Origin: Roseiarcus sp963813195
GTDB taxonomy: Bacteria; Pseudomonadota; Alphaproteobacteria; Rhizobiales; Beijerinckiaceae
DNA length: 64,000 nt
Assembly (NCBI GenBank): GCA_963813195.1
Contig: CAWEYC010000036.1
Coordinates: 1 to 64,000 of the forward strand
Direction of reading: 5' to 3'
Of this stretch, positions 8,141-16,752 are shown one piece after another. Position 1 is the first letter of the stretch. Every line of letters starts with the position of its first letter. The notes beneath the pieces were generated by a model. That model searched no databases, was not told the DNA's origin, and was given only the letters and a program-made list of their open reading frames with translations. The translations under genes were made by a program, and so were the position numbers.

Positions 8141-9028
8141 TTGAGTCGCTCTCGAGTCGGACCCATTCCTCAAGAAAGCGGTGCCGCCTTGATCCGTCCT
8201 CGTTCTTCCCCGATCTGGCCGCAAACCGACCGGGCGTTTCGTCGTCCTACCGACGATCCGGCGGAATCCTGGCGCGCGATCCCCCGGATGTTTCGGGCTT
8301 CGGACGACGAGCTTCCTGCGCCGTGGGAGGAGATATTCGGACCGCTGCGCAGGGGAAAGATCGATCAAATCGTCGTCGTCGGCCAAGTCGGCCAATCGCT
8401 CGACGGACGCATCGCCACGACGACCGGGCGTTCCCATTACATCAACGGGGCCGGCGGACTTGCGCATCTGCATCGGCTGCGCACGCTTGTCGACGCCGTC
8501 ATCGTCGGCGTCGGCAGCGCGCTGAAGGATGACCCACAATTGACGGCCCGTCACGTTTCCGGCCCAAATCCGGCGCGCGTCGTCATCGATCCCCGCGGCA
8601 GACTTGCGCCGACCGCCCGCTTGCTGGCGGAGGACGGCGCGCGCCGGATTGTCGTCACGGAGCAAGGCGGGCCTTGCGCGCTTCGCGGCGTCGAGATTGT
8701 CGCCCTGCCATCGGTCGACGGGCATATAGCGCCGGCCGCGATCCTCGCCAGCCTCGCTGAAATTGGACTGCGCCGCGTGCTCGTCGAGGGCGGTCCGGAA
8801 ACATTGTCGCGCTTCCTCGCGGCAGGTTGTCTCGATCGCCTGCACGTCGTCGTCGCGCCGATCATCCTGGGCGATGGGCGACCGGGTTTCCTGCTCGGCC
8901 CGATCGACCGCGTCGAACAGGCGCTGTGTCCCCCTGTGCGAATCCATCCGCTCGACGGCGAGGTGCTGTTCGATTGCGATTTCAGCGCTCAGCGGGCGCC
9001 GATTGGACTCGCAAAGAAGTCCGTGTGA
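8141..9028 (+). CDS. RibD C-terminal-domain pyrimidine/pterin reductase
   Basis: A 295-residue protein whose last ~220 residues match the reductase domain of RibD (dihydrofolate-reductase fold): GQVGQSLDGRIAT, HLHRLRTLVDAVIVGVG, VVIDPRGRLAPTARLL, LVEGGPETLSRFLAAG. In riboflavin synthesis this domain reduces the ribosylamino-pyrimidine side chain; stand-alone versions occur in other pyrimidine- and pterin-derived pathways. There is no deaminase domain. The first 75 residues are not conserved-looking. I give the TTG at 8141, but the ATG at 8288 is a plausible alternative. Its 3' end overlaps the convergent methyltransferase gene by 40 bases. Proximity to a PTPS-like gene suggests a shared pathway. 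Confidence 0.8.
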   Translation: MSRSRVGPIPQESGAALIRPRSSPIWPQTDRAFRRPTDDPAESWRAIPRMFRASDDELPAPWEEIFGPLRRGKIDQIVVVGQVGQSLDGRIATTTGRSHYINGAGGLAHLHRLRTLVDAVIVGVGSALKDDPQLTARHVSGPNPARVVIDPRGRLAPTARLLAEDGARRIVVTEQGGPCALRGVEIVALPSVDGHIAPAAILASLAEIGLRRVLVEGGPETLSRFLAAGCLDRLHVVVAPIILGDGRPGFLLGPIDRVEQALCPPVRIHPLDGEVLFDCDFSAQRAPIGLAKKSV

Positions 9029-9795
9029 CCGACGCGGATCGACGAGCGACCGGAGGCGACGCAATTGCGTCGGCGATCGAACCATTCGTCGACTTCCCCG
9101 AGCCTCAAGCCCCCAACCTCGCTTGCCGCGGCGGCCCATCCGGCAAGCAGATCGAGTTGAATCTCGACGTCTTCTCGGCCGAGAACCCAGTCCGACGCTC
9201 CACTGACGACGGCGTAACCCGCCGTTTTGAAGCACGCGATCGCCTCCACGTCCGCGCTCGGCCCGAGCGCCGGCCCGAATCCCTTATCCCCGCGCTGGTG
9301 TCGGTTCACGGCCTCGATCATCTCGGCATCGAACGAATCCGCGGGCTCGAACATGACCCGCCCATCATAAGTGAGCGCCGCGTAGACCAGAAGGCGGCGC
9401 GCCGTACACTCCCTCGCGAGGCGACCGAGCCAATCCGCGGAGACGAGATCGAGCAGCGCCGACGCGGTCACCAAATCGACCGGTTCGTCGAGAGCGGTTT
9501 CGATGTCGCGGGCTATATCGATTAGAGACGTCACAACATCCGCCCGCGCAGCCGAAGCGGACAATGCTCGTTCGAGCAGGCTCGGGTCATGATCGACGAG
9601 CCGCCAGTTCTGCCGTCGCGGCAAGCGCGGAGAGATCGCGCGCGCTGTTGCGCCAGCCCCGCAGGCGAGATCGACGATTGCGAGGGAGGCGTAGCCCATC
9701 ACCGCGGCGGCGAGCGCATCGAGAACGGTTGGATTGCGCGAACGGGCGTCGTAGGGCTCACGCAGAGCAAGCCAATCGGCCGAAAAACGGGTCAC
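8989..9795 (-). CDS. Class I SAM-dependent methyltransferase
   Basis: A 268-residue methyltransferase with the SAM-binding motif I VDLACGAGATAR near residue 50, an acidic motif II (WRLVDHD), and post-motif segments typical of the Rossmann fold. The GTG at 9795 overlaps the stop of the glycosyltransferase gene (GTGA), so translation is probably coupled; starting further upstream would run deep into that gene. It is the last of a four-gene minus-strand operon (dehydrogenase, PTPS-like, glycosyltransferase, methyltransferase), so its substrate is likely the product made by those enzymes. Confidence 0.8.
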   Translation of the reverse strand: MTRFSADWLALREPYDARSRNPTVLDALAAAVMGYASLAIVDLACGAGATARAISPRLPRRQNWRLVDHDPSLLERALSASAARADVVTSLIDIARDIETALDEPVDLVTASALLDLVSADWLGRLARECTARRLLVYAALTYDGRVMFEPADSFDAEMIEAVNRHQRGDKGFGPALGPSADVEAIACFKTAGYAVVSGASDWVLGREDVEIQLDLLAGWAAAASEVGGLRLGEVDEWFDRRRNCVASGRSSIRVGHTDFFASPIGAR

Positions 9796-10862
9796 GCGAG
9801 ATTCTCGATCGCTTGAGAAAACGACTCCGCCGCTTGTTCCCATGTCGGAAGCGAAGCCGCCGCCGCGCGCGCAGTTGCAGCGAGCCGCTGACGCTCCGCG
9901 GAATCGACGACCAGCCGCCGCACCGCCGAGGAGAACGCACGAAAGTCGTCCGGCGGCGAGAGCAGCGCAGCCCCCGCCGGCACGGTTTCCGGAATGGCGC
10001 CGGCTGTCGTGCCGATCACCGGCAATCCGTGCGCAATCGCCTCCGTGAACGCCATTCCATAACCCTCGAATCTCGAAGCCAGCACGAAGATGTCCGACGT
10101 CGCATATAGCGTCGCGAGGTGGTCCGCGGGGATCGCGCCCATGACCCGGACTCGATCCGCGAGACCAAAACGCGCAATGTCGGCATGGAGGCGCGCCGCC
10201 GTATCGGCGTCGCGTCCGAGGTCGCCGACGATGGTTAGCCGCCATTGCAAGTCGAGGAGCTTGGCGACCGCAGCCAGGAGCACGTCGTAACCCTTGCGGG
10301 GCGCAACGGCGCCGACGGACAGCATTTCGATTATCCCCCCCGCCTTGACTTGCGCTGGCGCCACGCGATCGTTGCCGGGCCGCACGACCGCCACGCGATC
10401 TCTGAGGACGCCGTAGTCGGCAACGATGAGGCGCGCGGTGGATGGGCTGGTGACGATCACGCGCCGCACGCTGGCGAGCGCTTCGGCCTCGCTCAGCCGC
10501 AACGTGGCGGTGTCGTCTGACGAGAGCCCCGATTCCAGGGCGAGCGGATGATGCACCAGCGCGACCAGAGCGTGGCTGGCTCGGAGCTGCATTGCAACAT
10601 CGGGCAGCGCGCCCAGCGCCAATCCGTCGATCACGATCAGTTGTCCCGTCGACAGTTCGGCGAGACGAGCCCTTGCCGACGCCCGTGTTCCGGCGCTCGG
10701 AAACGGAAATCCGTCGCCGAGATTCAGCGTCTTTATCCGCCAGCCTAGCGCGCGCAGTCCCTCGACAATGCGCCGGTCGTAGACGAAGCCGCCGGTCGGC
10801 GTCGTCAGTTCGCCGGGCGCCGCGAAGGCTGCCGATCTCACCACAATGGCGCCTCGCACCAC
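9792..10862 (-). CDS. Glycosyltransferase family 4
   Basis: A 356-residue GT-B glycosyltransferase of the GT4 type. The C-terminal half has the donor-site pattern: LSVGAVAPRKGYDVLL, then SRFEGYGMAFTEAIAHGLPVIGT with the E-x7-E pair typical of retaining GT4 enzymes. The N-terminal half has the TPTGGFVYDRRIVEGL acceptor-domain start. The GTG at 10862 overlaps the end of the PTPS-like gene by 25 bases; GTGs a few codons in are alternatives. Placed between PTPS-like and methyltransferase genes, it probably glycosylates a small molecule rather than building cell-surface polysaccharide, but that is inference. Confidence 0.82.
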   Translation of the reverse strand: MVRGAIVVRSAAFAAPGELTTPTGGFVYDRRIVEGLRALGWRIKTLNLGDGFPFPSAGTRASARARLAELSTGQLIVIDGLALGALPDVAMQLRASHALVALVHHPLALESGLSSDDTATLRLSEAEALASVRRVIVTSPSTARLIVADYGVLRDRVAVVRPGNDRVAPAQVKAGGIIEMLSVGAVAPRKGYDVLLAAVAKLLDLQWRLTIVGDLGRDADTAARLHADIARFGLADRVRVMGAIPADHLATLYATSDIFVLASRFEGYGMAFTEAIAHGLPVIGTTAGAIPETVPAGAALLSPPDDFRAFSSAVRRLVVDSAERQRLAATARAAAASLPTWEQAAESFSQAIENLA

Positions 10863-11239
10863 GCTCGCGCCAAATGCGACTCGGAAATGGTGACGCGGAT
10901 CGCCTTGAGCTCGCGTCCGTCGCGCCCCAGACGACCCTCGCGAGCGACCGCCGCCAGGCAGTCGAACACGTGCTTCGTCAGGAATTCGGTCGTTGTGTTG
11001 ACGCCCTTGAATTCGGCCACGTCGTCGAGATTTCGATAGTTGAGAGGTTGCAGGATCGCCTTGAGCGCCTCGTGCGCTCGACCGATGTCGATGACGATTC
11101 CGTTCTCATCGAGGCTTTCGGCGATGAACGCGGCGTCGACGACAAAGGTCGCGCCGTGAAGCGCCTGCGCCGGACCAAACACATCGCCTCGAAACGAATG
11201 AGCGATCATGATGTGATCGCGAACTTCGACCGCGAACAT
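10838..11239 (-). CDS. Divergent 6-pyruvoyl-tetrahydropterin synthase / QueD-like protein
   Basis: A 133-residue protein of the PTPS/QueD fold, whose members convert dihydroneopterin triphosphate into pterins or deazapurine precursors. Recognisable landmarks against E. coli QueD are AHSF (H14), LHGATF (H28), NGIVIDIGRAHEALK, LNYRNLDDV, NTTTEFL and TISES with E120. Two changes stand out: the HGH zinc motif is HGA (A30 replaces the third zinc His), and the catalytic Cys that normally precedes HGH is missing. The ATG at 11239 matches the family start. It lies 28 bases after the dehydrogenase gene and overlaps the glycosyltransferase. A changed substrate or chemistry is likely. Confidence 0.82.
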   Translation of the reverse strand: MFAVEVRDHIMIAHSFRGDVFGPAQALHGATFVVDAAFIAESLDENGIVIDIGRAHEALKAILQPLNYRNLDDVAEFKGVNTTTEFLTKHVFDCLAAVAREGRLGRDGRELKAIRVTISESHLARAWCEAPLW

Positions 11240-11267
11240 GCGTACACCTCTCCGAGTCAGGAGCCTC

Positions 11268-12263
11268 TCAAGCCGCGGGATACGCGACGAGCTGGCAAAG
11301 CACGCCGCTCTCTCGGGCGAGAATATCGGGCAGTCGCACCGGAAGCTCGTGAAATTCAATCGCGGGAGCGATCAGCGCATCGAGCTGCGGATTCGCGAGC
11401 AGGCCGAGCGCCGCCGCCAATCGGCGCCGCGTCGTCCAGCGCGCGCGATGCGATGGGGCGACACGACCGACTTGGCTGGAGACGAGCCGCAGTCGGCGAC
11501 TATGAAAAGCGCCGCCAAGCGGGATGGCGACGTCGCCGCCCCCATGCCAACTCAGCTCGAGCACGGTCGCTTCATCGCCTGTTAGGCGCAGCGCGGTCGC
11601 AAGACCAGCCGCGGTCCCACTGGCGTGGACGACGAGATCGCAATTGTCGGGCGCGCCATCCGGCGCAGCGAAACCCACGCCCAACGCAAGCGCGAGGCCG
11701 TCTCGTGACGGCTCGATGTCGACCAGAGTGACCTCGGCGCCGGGAATTCGGCCGCACAACCAGGCGACCAACGAGCCGACAACGCCCGCTCCGACGACGG
11801 CGACATGATCCGCCGGGGCCGGCGCGGCGTCCCAGACCGCGTTGAGCGCGGTCTCCATATTGGCGGCAAGCACCGCCCGGGCGGGCGGCAGGCCATCGGG
11901 GATTGGCAAGACCGCCTCGGCGGGCATGTTGAAGAGGCTCTGATGCGGATGGAGCGCAAAGACGATGCGATCCAGCAATTCCAGCGGTCCGCGCTCGACC
12001 CGGCCGACGATGGCGTAGCCGTACTTGACCGGGAACGGAAATGCGCCGGCCATGAATGGCGCGCGCATCCGTTCGTACTCCGTCTCGGGCACACGCCCCG
12101 CGGACACCAGCCTTTCGGTGCCGCGACTGATCGCGCTGTACAAAGCCCGAACACGCACCTCGCCGGGCTCTGGCTCGACGAGCGTTTCACGGCGAATTTC
12201 GACGCGGCCGAGGCCGACATACCACAGCGCTTCGGCGCCCTGCTCCGGTTGGCCTCTCGCCAT
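11268..12263 (-). CDS. MDR-family dehydrogenase (zinc-type alcohol dehydrogenase-like)
   Basis: A 331-residue medium-chain dehydrogenase/reductase. The N-terminal GroES-like domain has VRVRALYSAISRGTERLV; the usual catalytic-zinc Cys at this place is Ser/Gly, so a catalytic zinc is doubtful. The nucleotide-binding domain has VAVVGAGVVGSLVAWLCG followed by TLVDIEPSR, an Asp at the end of beta-2 favouring NAD. It is the first gene of the operon with the PTPS-like, glycosyltransferase and methyltransferase genes. BchC-like dehydrogenases share the same Ser-Arg/Thr-Gly-Thr-Glu stretch, but no photosynthesis gene is nearby. Role probably oxidation or reduction of the cluster's product. Confidence 0.78.
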   Translation of the reverse strand: MARGQPEQGAEALWYVGLGRVEIRRETLVEPEPGEVRVRALYSAISRGTERLVSAGRVPETEYERMRAPFMAGAFPFPVKYGYAIVGRVERGPLELLDRIVFALHPHQSLFNMPAEAVLPIPDGLPPARAVLAANMETALNAVWDAAPAPADHVAVVGAGVVGSLVAWLCGRIPGAEVTLVDIEPSRDGLALALGVGFAAPDGAPDNCDLVVHASGTAAGLATALRLTGDEATVLELSWHGGGDVAIPLGGAFHSRRLRLVSSQVGRVAPSHRARWTTRRRLAAALGLLANPQLDALIAPAIEFHELPVRLPDILARESGVLCQLVAYPAA

Positions 12264-12336
12264 GCGAGTCTCGCGTTGGACTTAATGTCGACTCTAACGC
12301 TATAGCCTATGTGACCAAGAAGAAGCAGCGGGCACA

Positions 12337-14134
12337 ATGGAAATGTTGGATCGTCCCGTCGCGCCGGTTGTCGACGCCGCGCGCCCCTTGGCGCTGCTCG
12401 CCGGCCGACGGGCGCTGTTCGTCGCGCTGGTCGGCTCCACGATGGCGGGAATTCTCTGGCTGGCGTCGGTAGCCGTTCCGCCTCGCGGCGCGGGCGCCGT
12501 CGTTTTTCTTGCGCTCTTCGCTGTGACGCTTCCCTGGTCGGTGGTCGGTTTCTGGAACGCCGCCATCGGATTCCTCCTTATGTGCGGCGCTCGCGATCCG
12601 GTCGCAGCGGTCAATCCCATGGCCGCGCGCATCCGGGGCGACGAGCCGATCCTCGCTCGGACCGCGATCCTTATGTGCGTCCGCAATGAGGCTCCGGCGC
12701 AGGTGACCCGCAATTTGCGACCGCTGCTCGACGGACTCGCAGCGGCTCGCGTCGCGCATTTGTTCCATGTCTATCTGCTCAGCGACTCCGGCGATCCCGA
12801 GATCGTCGCCGCCGAAGAGACATCCTTTGCCGCCCTTGCCGCGGGTCACGGCGCCGAGACCCCGATCACATACCGTCGCCGCACGGTGAACACAGGGTTC
12901 AAAGCCGGCAACATCCGTGATTTCTGCGACCGTTGGGGCGACCGATACGACTTCGCCCTGACGTTGGACGCCGACAGTTTCATTCCGGCGGAGCCGCTCC
13001 TGCGACTGGTCCGCATAATGCAGGCAAATCCGACGCTCGGCATTCTCCAGAACTCTCGTTATCGGACTGCCCTCTGAAAGCGCTTTCGCGCGCCTGTTCC
13101 AATTCGGCATGCGCCTCGGCATGCGATCCTACACGTTGGGATCCGCCTGGTGGCAGGGCGATTGCGGACCCTATTGGGGCCACAACGCCATTCTTCGCCT
13201 CCAGCCGTTCATAGCGCATTGCCGCTTGCCGGTGCTCCCGCGCGGCGGCCCGCTCGGCGGCCACATCCTCAGCCATGACCAGGTCGAAGCGGCGCTGATG
13301 CGCCGAGCCGGCTACGAGGTGAGGGTTCTTCCCGTGGAAGCCATGAGCTGGGAAGAAAATCCGCCGACGCTGATGGAGTACATCCGTCGCGATCTTCGTT
13401 GGTGCCAGGGCAACATGCAATATTGGGCGCTCCTGGGTTGGCCGGGCCTCAAGGCCATCAGCCGCGTTCAATTGGCGCTTGCGATCCTTATGTATCTCAG
13501 CTCGCCGGCCTGGATGGCCTTGGTGACGATCAGCGGCCTCGAGGTCGCGCTCACCAAGATGTCGATCATTCCGACCGTCCATTTGGCGCGGGGCGCGGCT
13601 TCCGCGCTGTTGTCGATCATGCTGCTGATGATCTTCGCGCCGAAGGCGGCGAGCGGGGTCGACGTGCTCCTCCGGCGAAGCTCGCGCCGCTCTTACGGCG
13701 GCGCTGCGCGGTTCCTTTCCAATGTCGCGAGTGAGATCCTTTTCTCGTTGCTGTTGACGCCGATTATGGCGCTCACCCATACCGCCTTCCTCTTGCGTCT
13801 CTTTCTGCTGAGGCGCGGCGGCGCGTGGAACAGCCACATGCGCCAACGCCACGCTGTTCCCTGGGTTTTGGCGTGGGCCAAACTTTGGCCGCATACGCTG
13901 ACCGGCGTCGCCTCGATCGGGCTCATCGCCGCGACGAGACCGGGCGAAGTCAGCCTCGCGTTCATGGCCGCCGGAGGATTGGCGTTGTCCGTGCCATTCG
14001 CGGTCGTCACCGCTGCGCCCTCGGCGGGAACCCTGCTGTCGCGGTTTGGAGTCGGCCGTATCCCCGAGGAAACAGCGCCCTTGGAGGCGCTACAGGCGTT
14101 AAAACTTGTCGACAGGGAGACGGGAGCGCCCTAG
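12337..14134 (+). pseudogene. opgH: OpgH/MdoH-type glucan glucosyltransferase, interrupted by a frameshift
   Basis: Two adjacent frames together spell one GT2 glucosyltransferase of about 599 residues. OpgH spans the inner membrane and uses UDP-glucose to make the backbone of osmoregulated periplasmic glucans. The first part (12337-13077) has two N-terminal membrane helices, VRNEAP and LTLDADSF (the DxD region); the second has GHNAILR, HDQVEAALMRR, the RRDLRWCQGN motif and several C-terminal helices. Frame 1 ends with GILQ and frame 2 continues with TLVIGLPSESAFARLFQFG if one A of the AA at 13051-13052 is removed. This is a one-base insertion, either real or a base-calling error. The OpgG partner is not in the window. 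Confidence 0.85.
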
Positions 14135-14268
14135 GAGCGGAAACCCCGCCGGACGAGACCGGTCGCGCCCCAGAATTTTCCCGGTCCGCTTTATCCTCGC
14201 TTAACCATTCCGCTACGCTTGCCGCCTATCTTTTGCCGCAGTTCAAAGTCAGTTCGCGGGAAGTGTTC

Positions 14269-15810
14269 GTGATCAAGCCGGCCGCCGTAAGTGTCAAAGT
14301 CCCGGCAAGCGAACCCGGACCGCCAAGCCAGCGCGCATCGGCGCGGGTCGTCCCGCTGACGCCGCCGCGGTCGCGGGTACTGTTCGTCACCTCCGAAATG
14401 AGCGATTTTGTGCAGGCCGGCGGCCTCGGCGCCGTCTCGTCCTCGCTGCCGCGCGCGCTGCGGCGCTACGCCGACGTGCGGGTGATGCTGCCCGGCTATC
14501 GGCAGGTGCTCGAGCGGACATCCGCGATGGAAATCGTCGCGCATCTGCCGGGCGTCGGCGCGCTGCCTCCCTGCTCGATCGGCGCGACGCGGCTCAGCGA
14601 CGGCCTGATCGTCTACGTCGTCCTGTGTGAGGAACTCTTCAAACGGGAGGGTTCGCCTTATGCCGACCAAGCCGGCGTGGACTTCGCCGACAACGACCTG
14701 CGCTTCGCGCGGCTGAGCTTGGCGGCTGCCCAATGGGCGGCCCGCGCCCACGGAGATTGGAAGGCCGCCAGCCTCCATCTGAACGACTGGCAAACCGCGC
14801 TGACGGCGGGCTACCTCGCGTGGGGCGGCGTCGACGCGCCGGCGCTGCTGACGATCCACAATCTCGCCCATCAGGGCCTGTTCGAGCCGTCCCGAATGAG
14901 AGCGCTCGGCATCCCTGAGCGCGCGTTCACGATGCAGGGCGTCGAGTTCTTCGGCCACATTTCGTTTCTCAAGGCGGGATTGAACTACGCCGCGCAGATC
15001 GCCACCGTCAGCGCGACCTACGCGGAAGAAATCACGCGCCCGGAGTTCGGCTGTGGGCTGGACGGCCTGTTGCTCGAACGGGCCTCGCAAGGGCGCCTGA
15101 CCGGCATCGTCAACGGCGTCGACGAGACGTGGGATCCGCGACACGACCGCAAGTGCCCCTATCTCTACGATCCGCAACGCTGGAAGGGCCGCTACGCCGA
15201 CTATGTCCGCGGCATGTTCGGGCTCTCGCTGTCGCGCGCGCCCCTCTTTTCATTCGTGTCGCGGCTGGTTCACCAAAAGGGCGCCGATCTCGTGCTCCGC
15301 GCGGCCGAGCTCATCGCAGATCTCGGCGGCCAGCTCGTCGTCATGGGGCGCGGCGAGCCGAACATGGAGGCCGCCTTCGCCGCATTGGGGTCACGCCTCC
15401 GGGACGCGGTCGGGGTGCGCGTCGGCTTCGACGCGGAGGACGCGCGCGCTTTGTTCGCGGGCAGCGATTTCGTTCTCATGCCGTCGCGTTTCGAACCCTG
15501 CGGCCTCAGCCAGATGTACGCCCAACGTTTCGGCGCCATCCCCATCGCTCACCGAACCGGCGGCCTTGCCGAGACGATCCACGACGGCAAGACGGGCTTC
15601 CTGTTCGGCCGGGCCGACCTCGCCGACCTTGAAAGCGCCATCCGTCGCGCCTTCGAAATCTACGCCTCGAACAAAGGCCTCAATGAATTGCGCCGCGCCG
15701 CAATGGCGCTGAAGTTCAGTTGGGACGAATCCGCGCGTCGCTACGGCGCGCTCTACCGCGCGCTCGACAATCCGCGCGCCGGAAGGGTCGACGCACGCGC
15801 ATCGCGCTAG
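14269..15810 (+). CDS. glgA: GT5 glycogen/starch-synthase-like glycosyltransferase
   Basis: A 513-residue GT5 enzyme that, in the canonical case, adds ADP-glucose to alpha-1,4-glucan. Visible are LFVTSEMSDFVQAGGLGAV near residue 45, LHLNDWQTAL, TIHNLAHQG, IVNGVDE, VSRLVHQKGADL, SRFEPCGLSQMYAQRFG and the RTGGLAETI segment. The donor-binding KTGGL is QAGGL here, so the Lys that contacts the nucleotide-sugar is Gln. I prefer the GTG at 14269, with GGGAAG five bases upstream, over the far upstream openings. It follows the opgH gene by 134 bases; no glgB, glgC or glgP is nearby. Whether it makes glycogen or another alpha-glucan is open. Confidence 0.8.
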   Translation: MIKPAAVSVKVPASEPGPPSQRASARVVPLTPPRSRVLFVTSEMSDFVQAGGLGAVSSSLPRALRRYADVRVMLPGYRQVLERTSAMEIVAHLPGVGALPPCSIGATRLSDGLIVYVVLCEELFKREGSPYADQAGVDFADNDLRFARLSLAAAQWAARAHGDWKAASLHLNDWQTALTAGYLAWGGVDAPALLTIHNLAHQGLFEPSRMRALGIPERAFTMQGVEFFGHISFLKAGLNYAAQIATVSATYAEEITRPEFGCGLDGLLLERASQGRLTGIVNGVDETWDPRHDRKCPYLYDPQRWKGRYADYVRGMFGLSLSRAPLFSFVSRLVHQKGADLVLRAAELIADLGGQLVVMGRGEPNMEAAFAALGSRLRDAVGVRVGFDAEDARALFAGSDFVLMPSRFEPCGLSQMYAQRFGAIPIAHRTGGLAETIHDGKTGFLFGRADLADLESAIRRAFEIYASNKGLNELRRAAMALKFSWDESARRYGALYRALDNPRAGRVDARASR

Positions 15811-15837
15811 AGGCTTGCGGCAGGGCTGAGCGAGAAG

Positions 15838-16551
15838 TTACTTTGCGTCGAGCGCGTCAGTGAGGCTTTGCGCCGCGCCCCATTGGCGCAGCGTCTTCGT
15901 CGGAATCGTCACGACGTCGGCGCAGGCCTGCACGACGTGCGGAAGACTGTCGGTCTGCAGGGCGAGGGACTTCGTCTTGGCGTCCGGCCAGAGCACGAAA
16001 TTCAGATCGGTCGCGGTCAAGGCCTCCTTGCAGTCGGCGTCCAAGCCTTTGCCGAGCCCCGCGATATAGGCGGCAGTTAGCGTCTTCGAGCCGACGACGC
16101 CGATCTTCGCGCCGTCGGCCGACGAATCCAATGACGATGTCTCAACGATCGGTTTCGGCAGCAACTTGGCCCAGTCGACCGGGGCGCCCGTGGTCAGATC
16201 GTAGACCAGCGCGAAACTCGACGCGTCGGGATGCGCGCCGCCGCAGTAGAGGGAATCGGACACGAGATAGCTGAGGTAGCGTGGCCCGCGCATGGTGACG
16301 TCGATCGAGCGCGACCAGTCGGCGTCCTTCGAAGCGACGCATTCCGCCCTCGCCTTCCGGACGCGTTCGTCCAGCTTGCGGAGGGCGGCGTTGATCTTGT
16401 TGGCCGTCGCGTCGCCGGCGGCGAGCTTGGGAAAGGCCGCGAGGTCTTTGGCGAGCGGCGGCGGAGAGGTCAAAATAGGATTGGCTTCGCCAGCCCGAGC
16501 GGGGCCGGCGAGCAATGCGATGGCGAGCAACGTGCAATGAAGAAAACGCAT
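15838..16551 (-). CDS. Secreted hypothetical protein
   Basis: A 237-residue protein with a clear signal peptide (MRFLHCTLLAIALLAGPARAG). The ATG at 16551 is chosen because it begins the signal peptide. The mature part has three or more Cys residues, suited to disulfides in the periplasm, and segments YLVSDSLYCGGAHPD and YDLTTGAPVDWAKLLP that resemble the DUF3298/RsiV-type domain seen in secreted proteins with a GGAHP motif. I do not assign a function. It ends 27 bases from the convergent glgA-like gene. Confidence 0.7.
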   Translation of the reverse strand: MRFLHCTLLAIALLAGPARAGEANPILTSPPPLAKDLAAFPKLAAGDATANKINAALRKLDERVRKARAECVASKDADWSRSIDVTMRGPRYLSYLVSDSLYCGGAHPDASSFALVYDLTTGAPVDWAKLLPKPIVETSSLDSSADGAKIGVVGSKTLTAAYIAGLGKGLDADCKEALTATDLNFVLWPDAKTKSLALQTDSLPHVVQACADVVTIPTKTLRQWGAAQSLTDALDAK

Positions 16552-16752
16552 GGCGGTGGGTCTCGGTTTAGGGCGAACGAACACACTATCTGCTAGGTCT
16601 TTATTGGGCCAATGACCAGAGCGCCGCGACCGCGCAACGGCCGCAACTCACCGGTTCCGCGATCGCGCGTGGAGGTTTCGAGCTTGGCGTGCGGCGGACG
16701 CGCGTTATGATGGGCCGCGCGTTCGCTCCTACGCGCTCCGCCCCGAAGAGCC

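Noticed and set aside
11268..12263. BchC-type bacteriochlorophyllide dehydrogenase
   Set aside because: It shares a short motif (SxGTER) but there is no photosynthesis gene nearby and the operon points to pterin-like chemistry.
13825..14268. Long N-terminal extension of the GT5 synthase
   Set aside because: This part is the out-of-frame translation of the opgH 3' end; family alignment starts after 14269.
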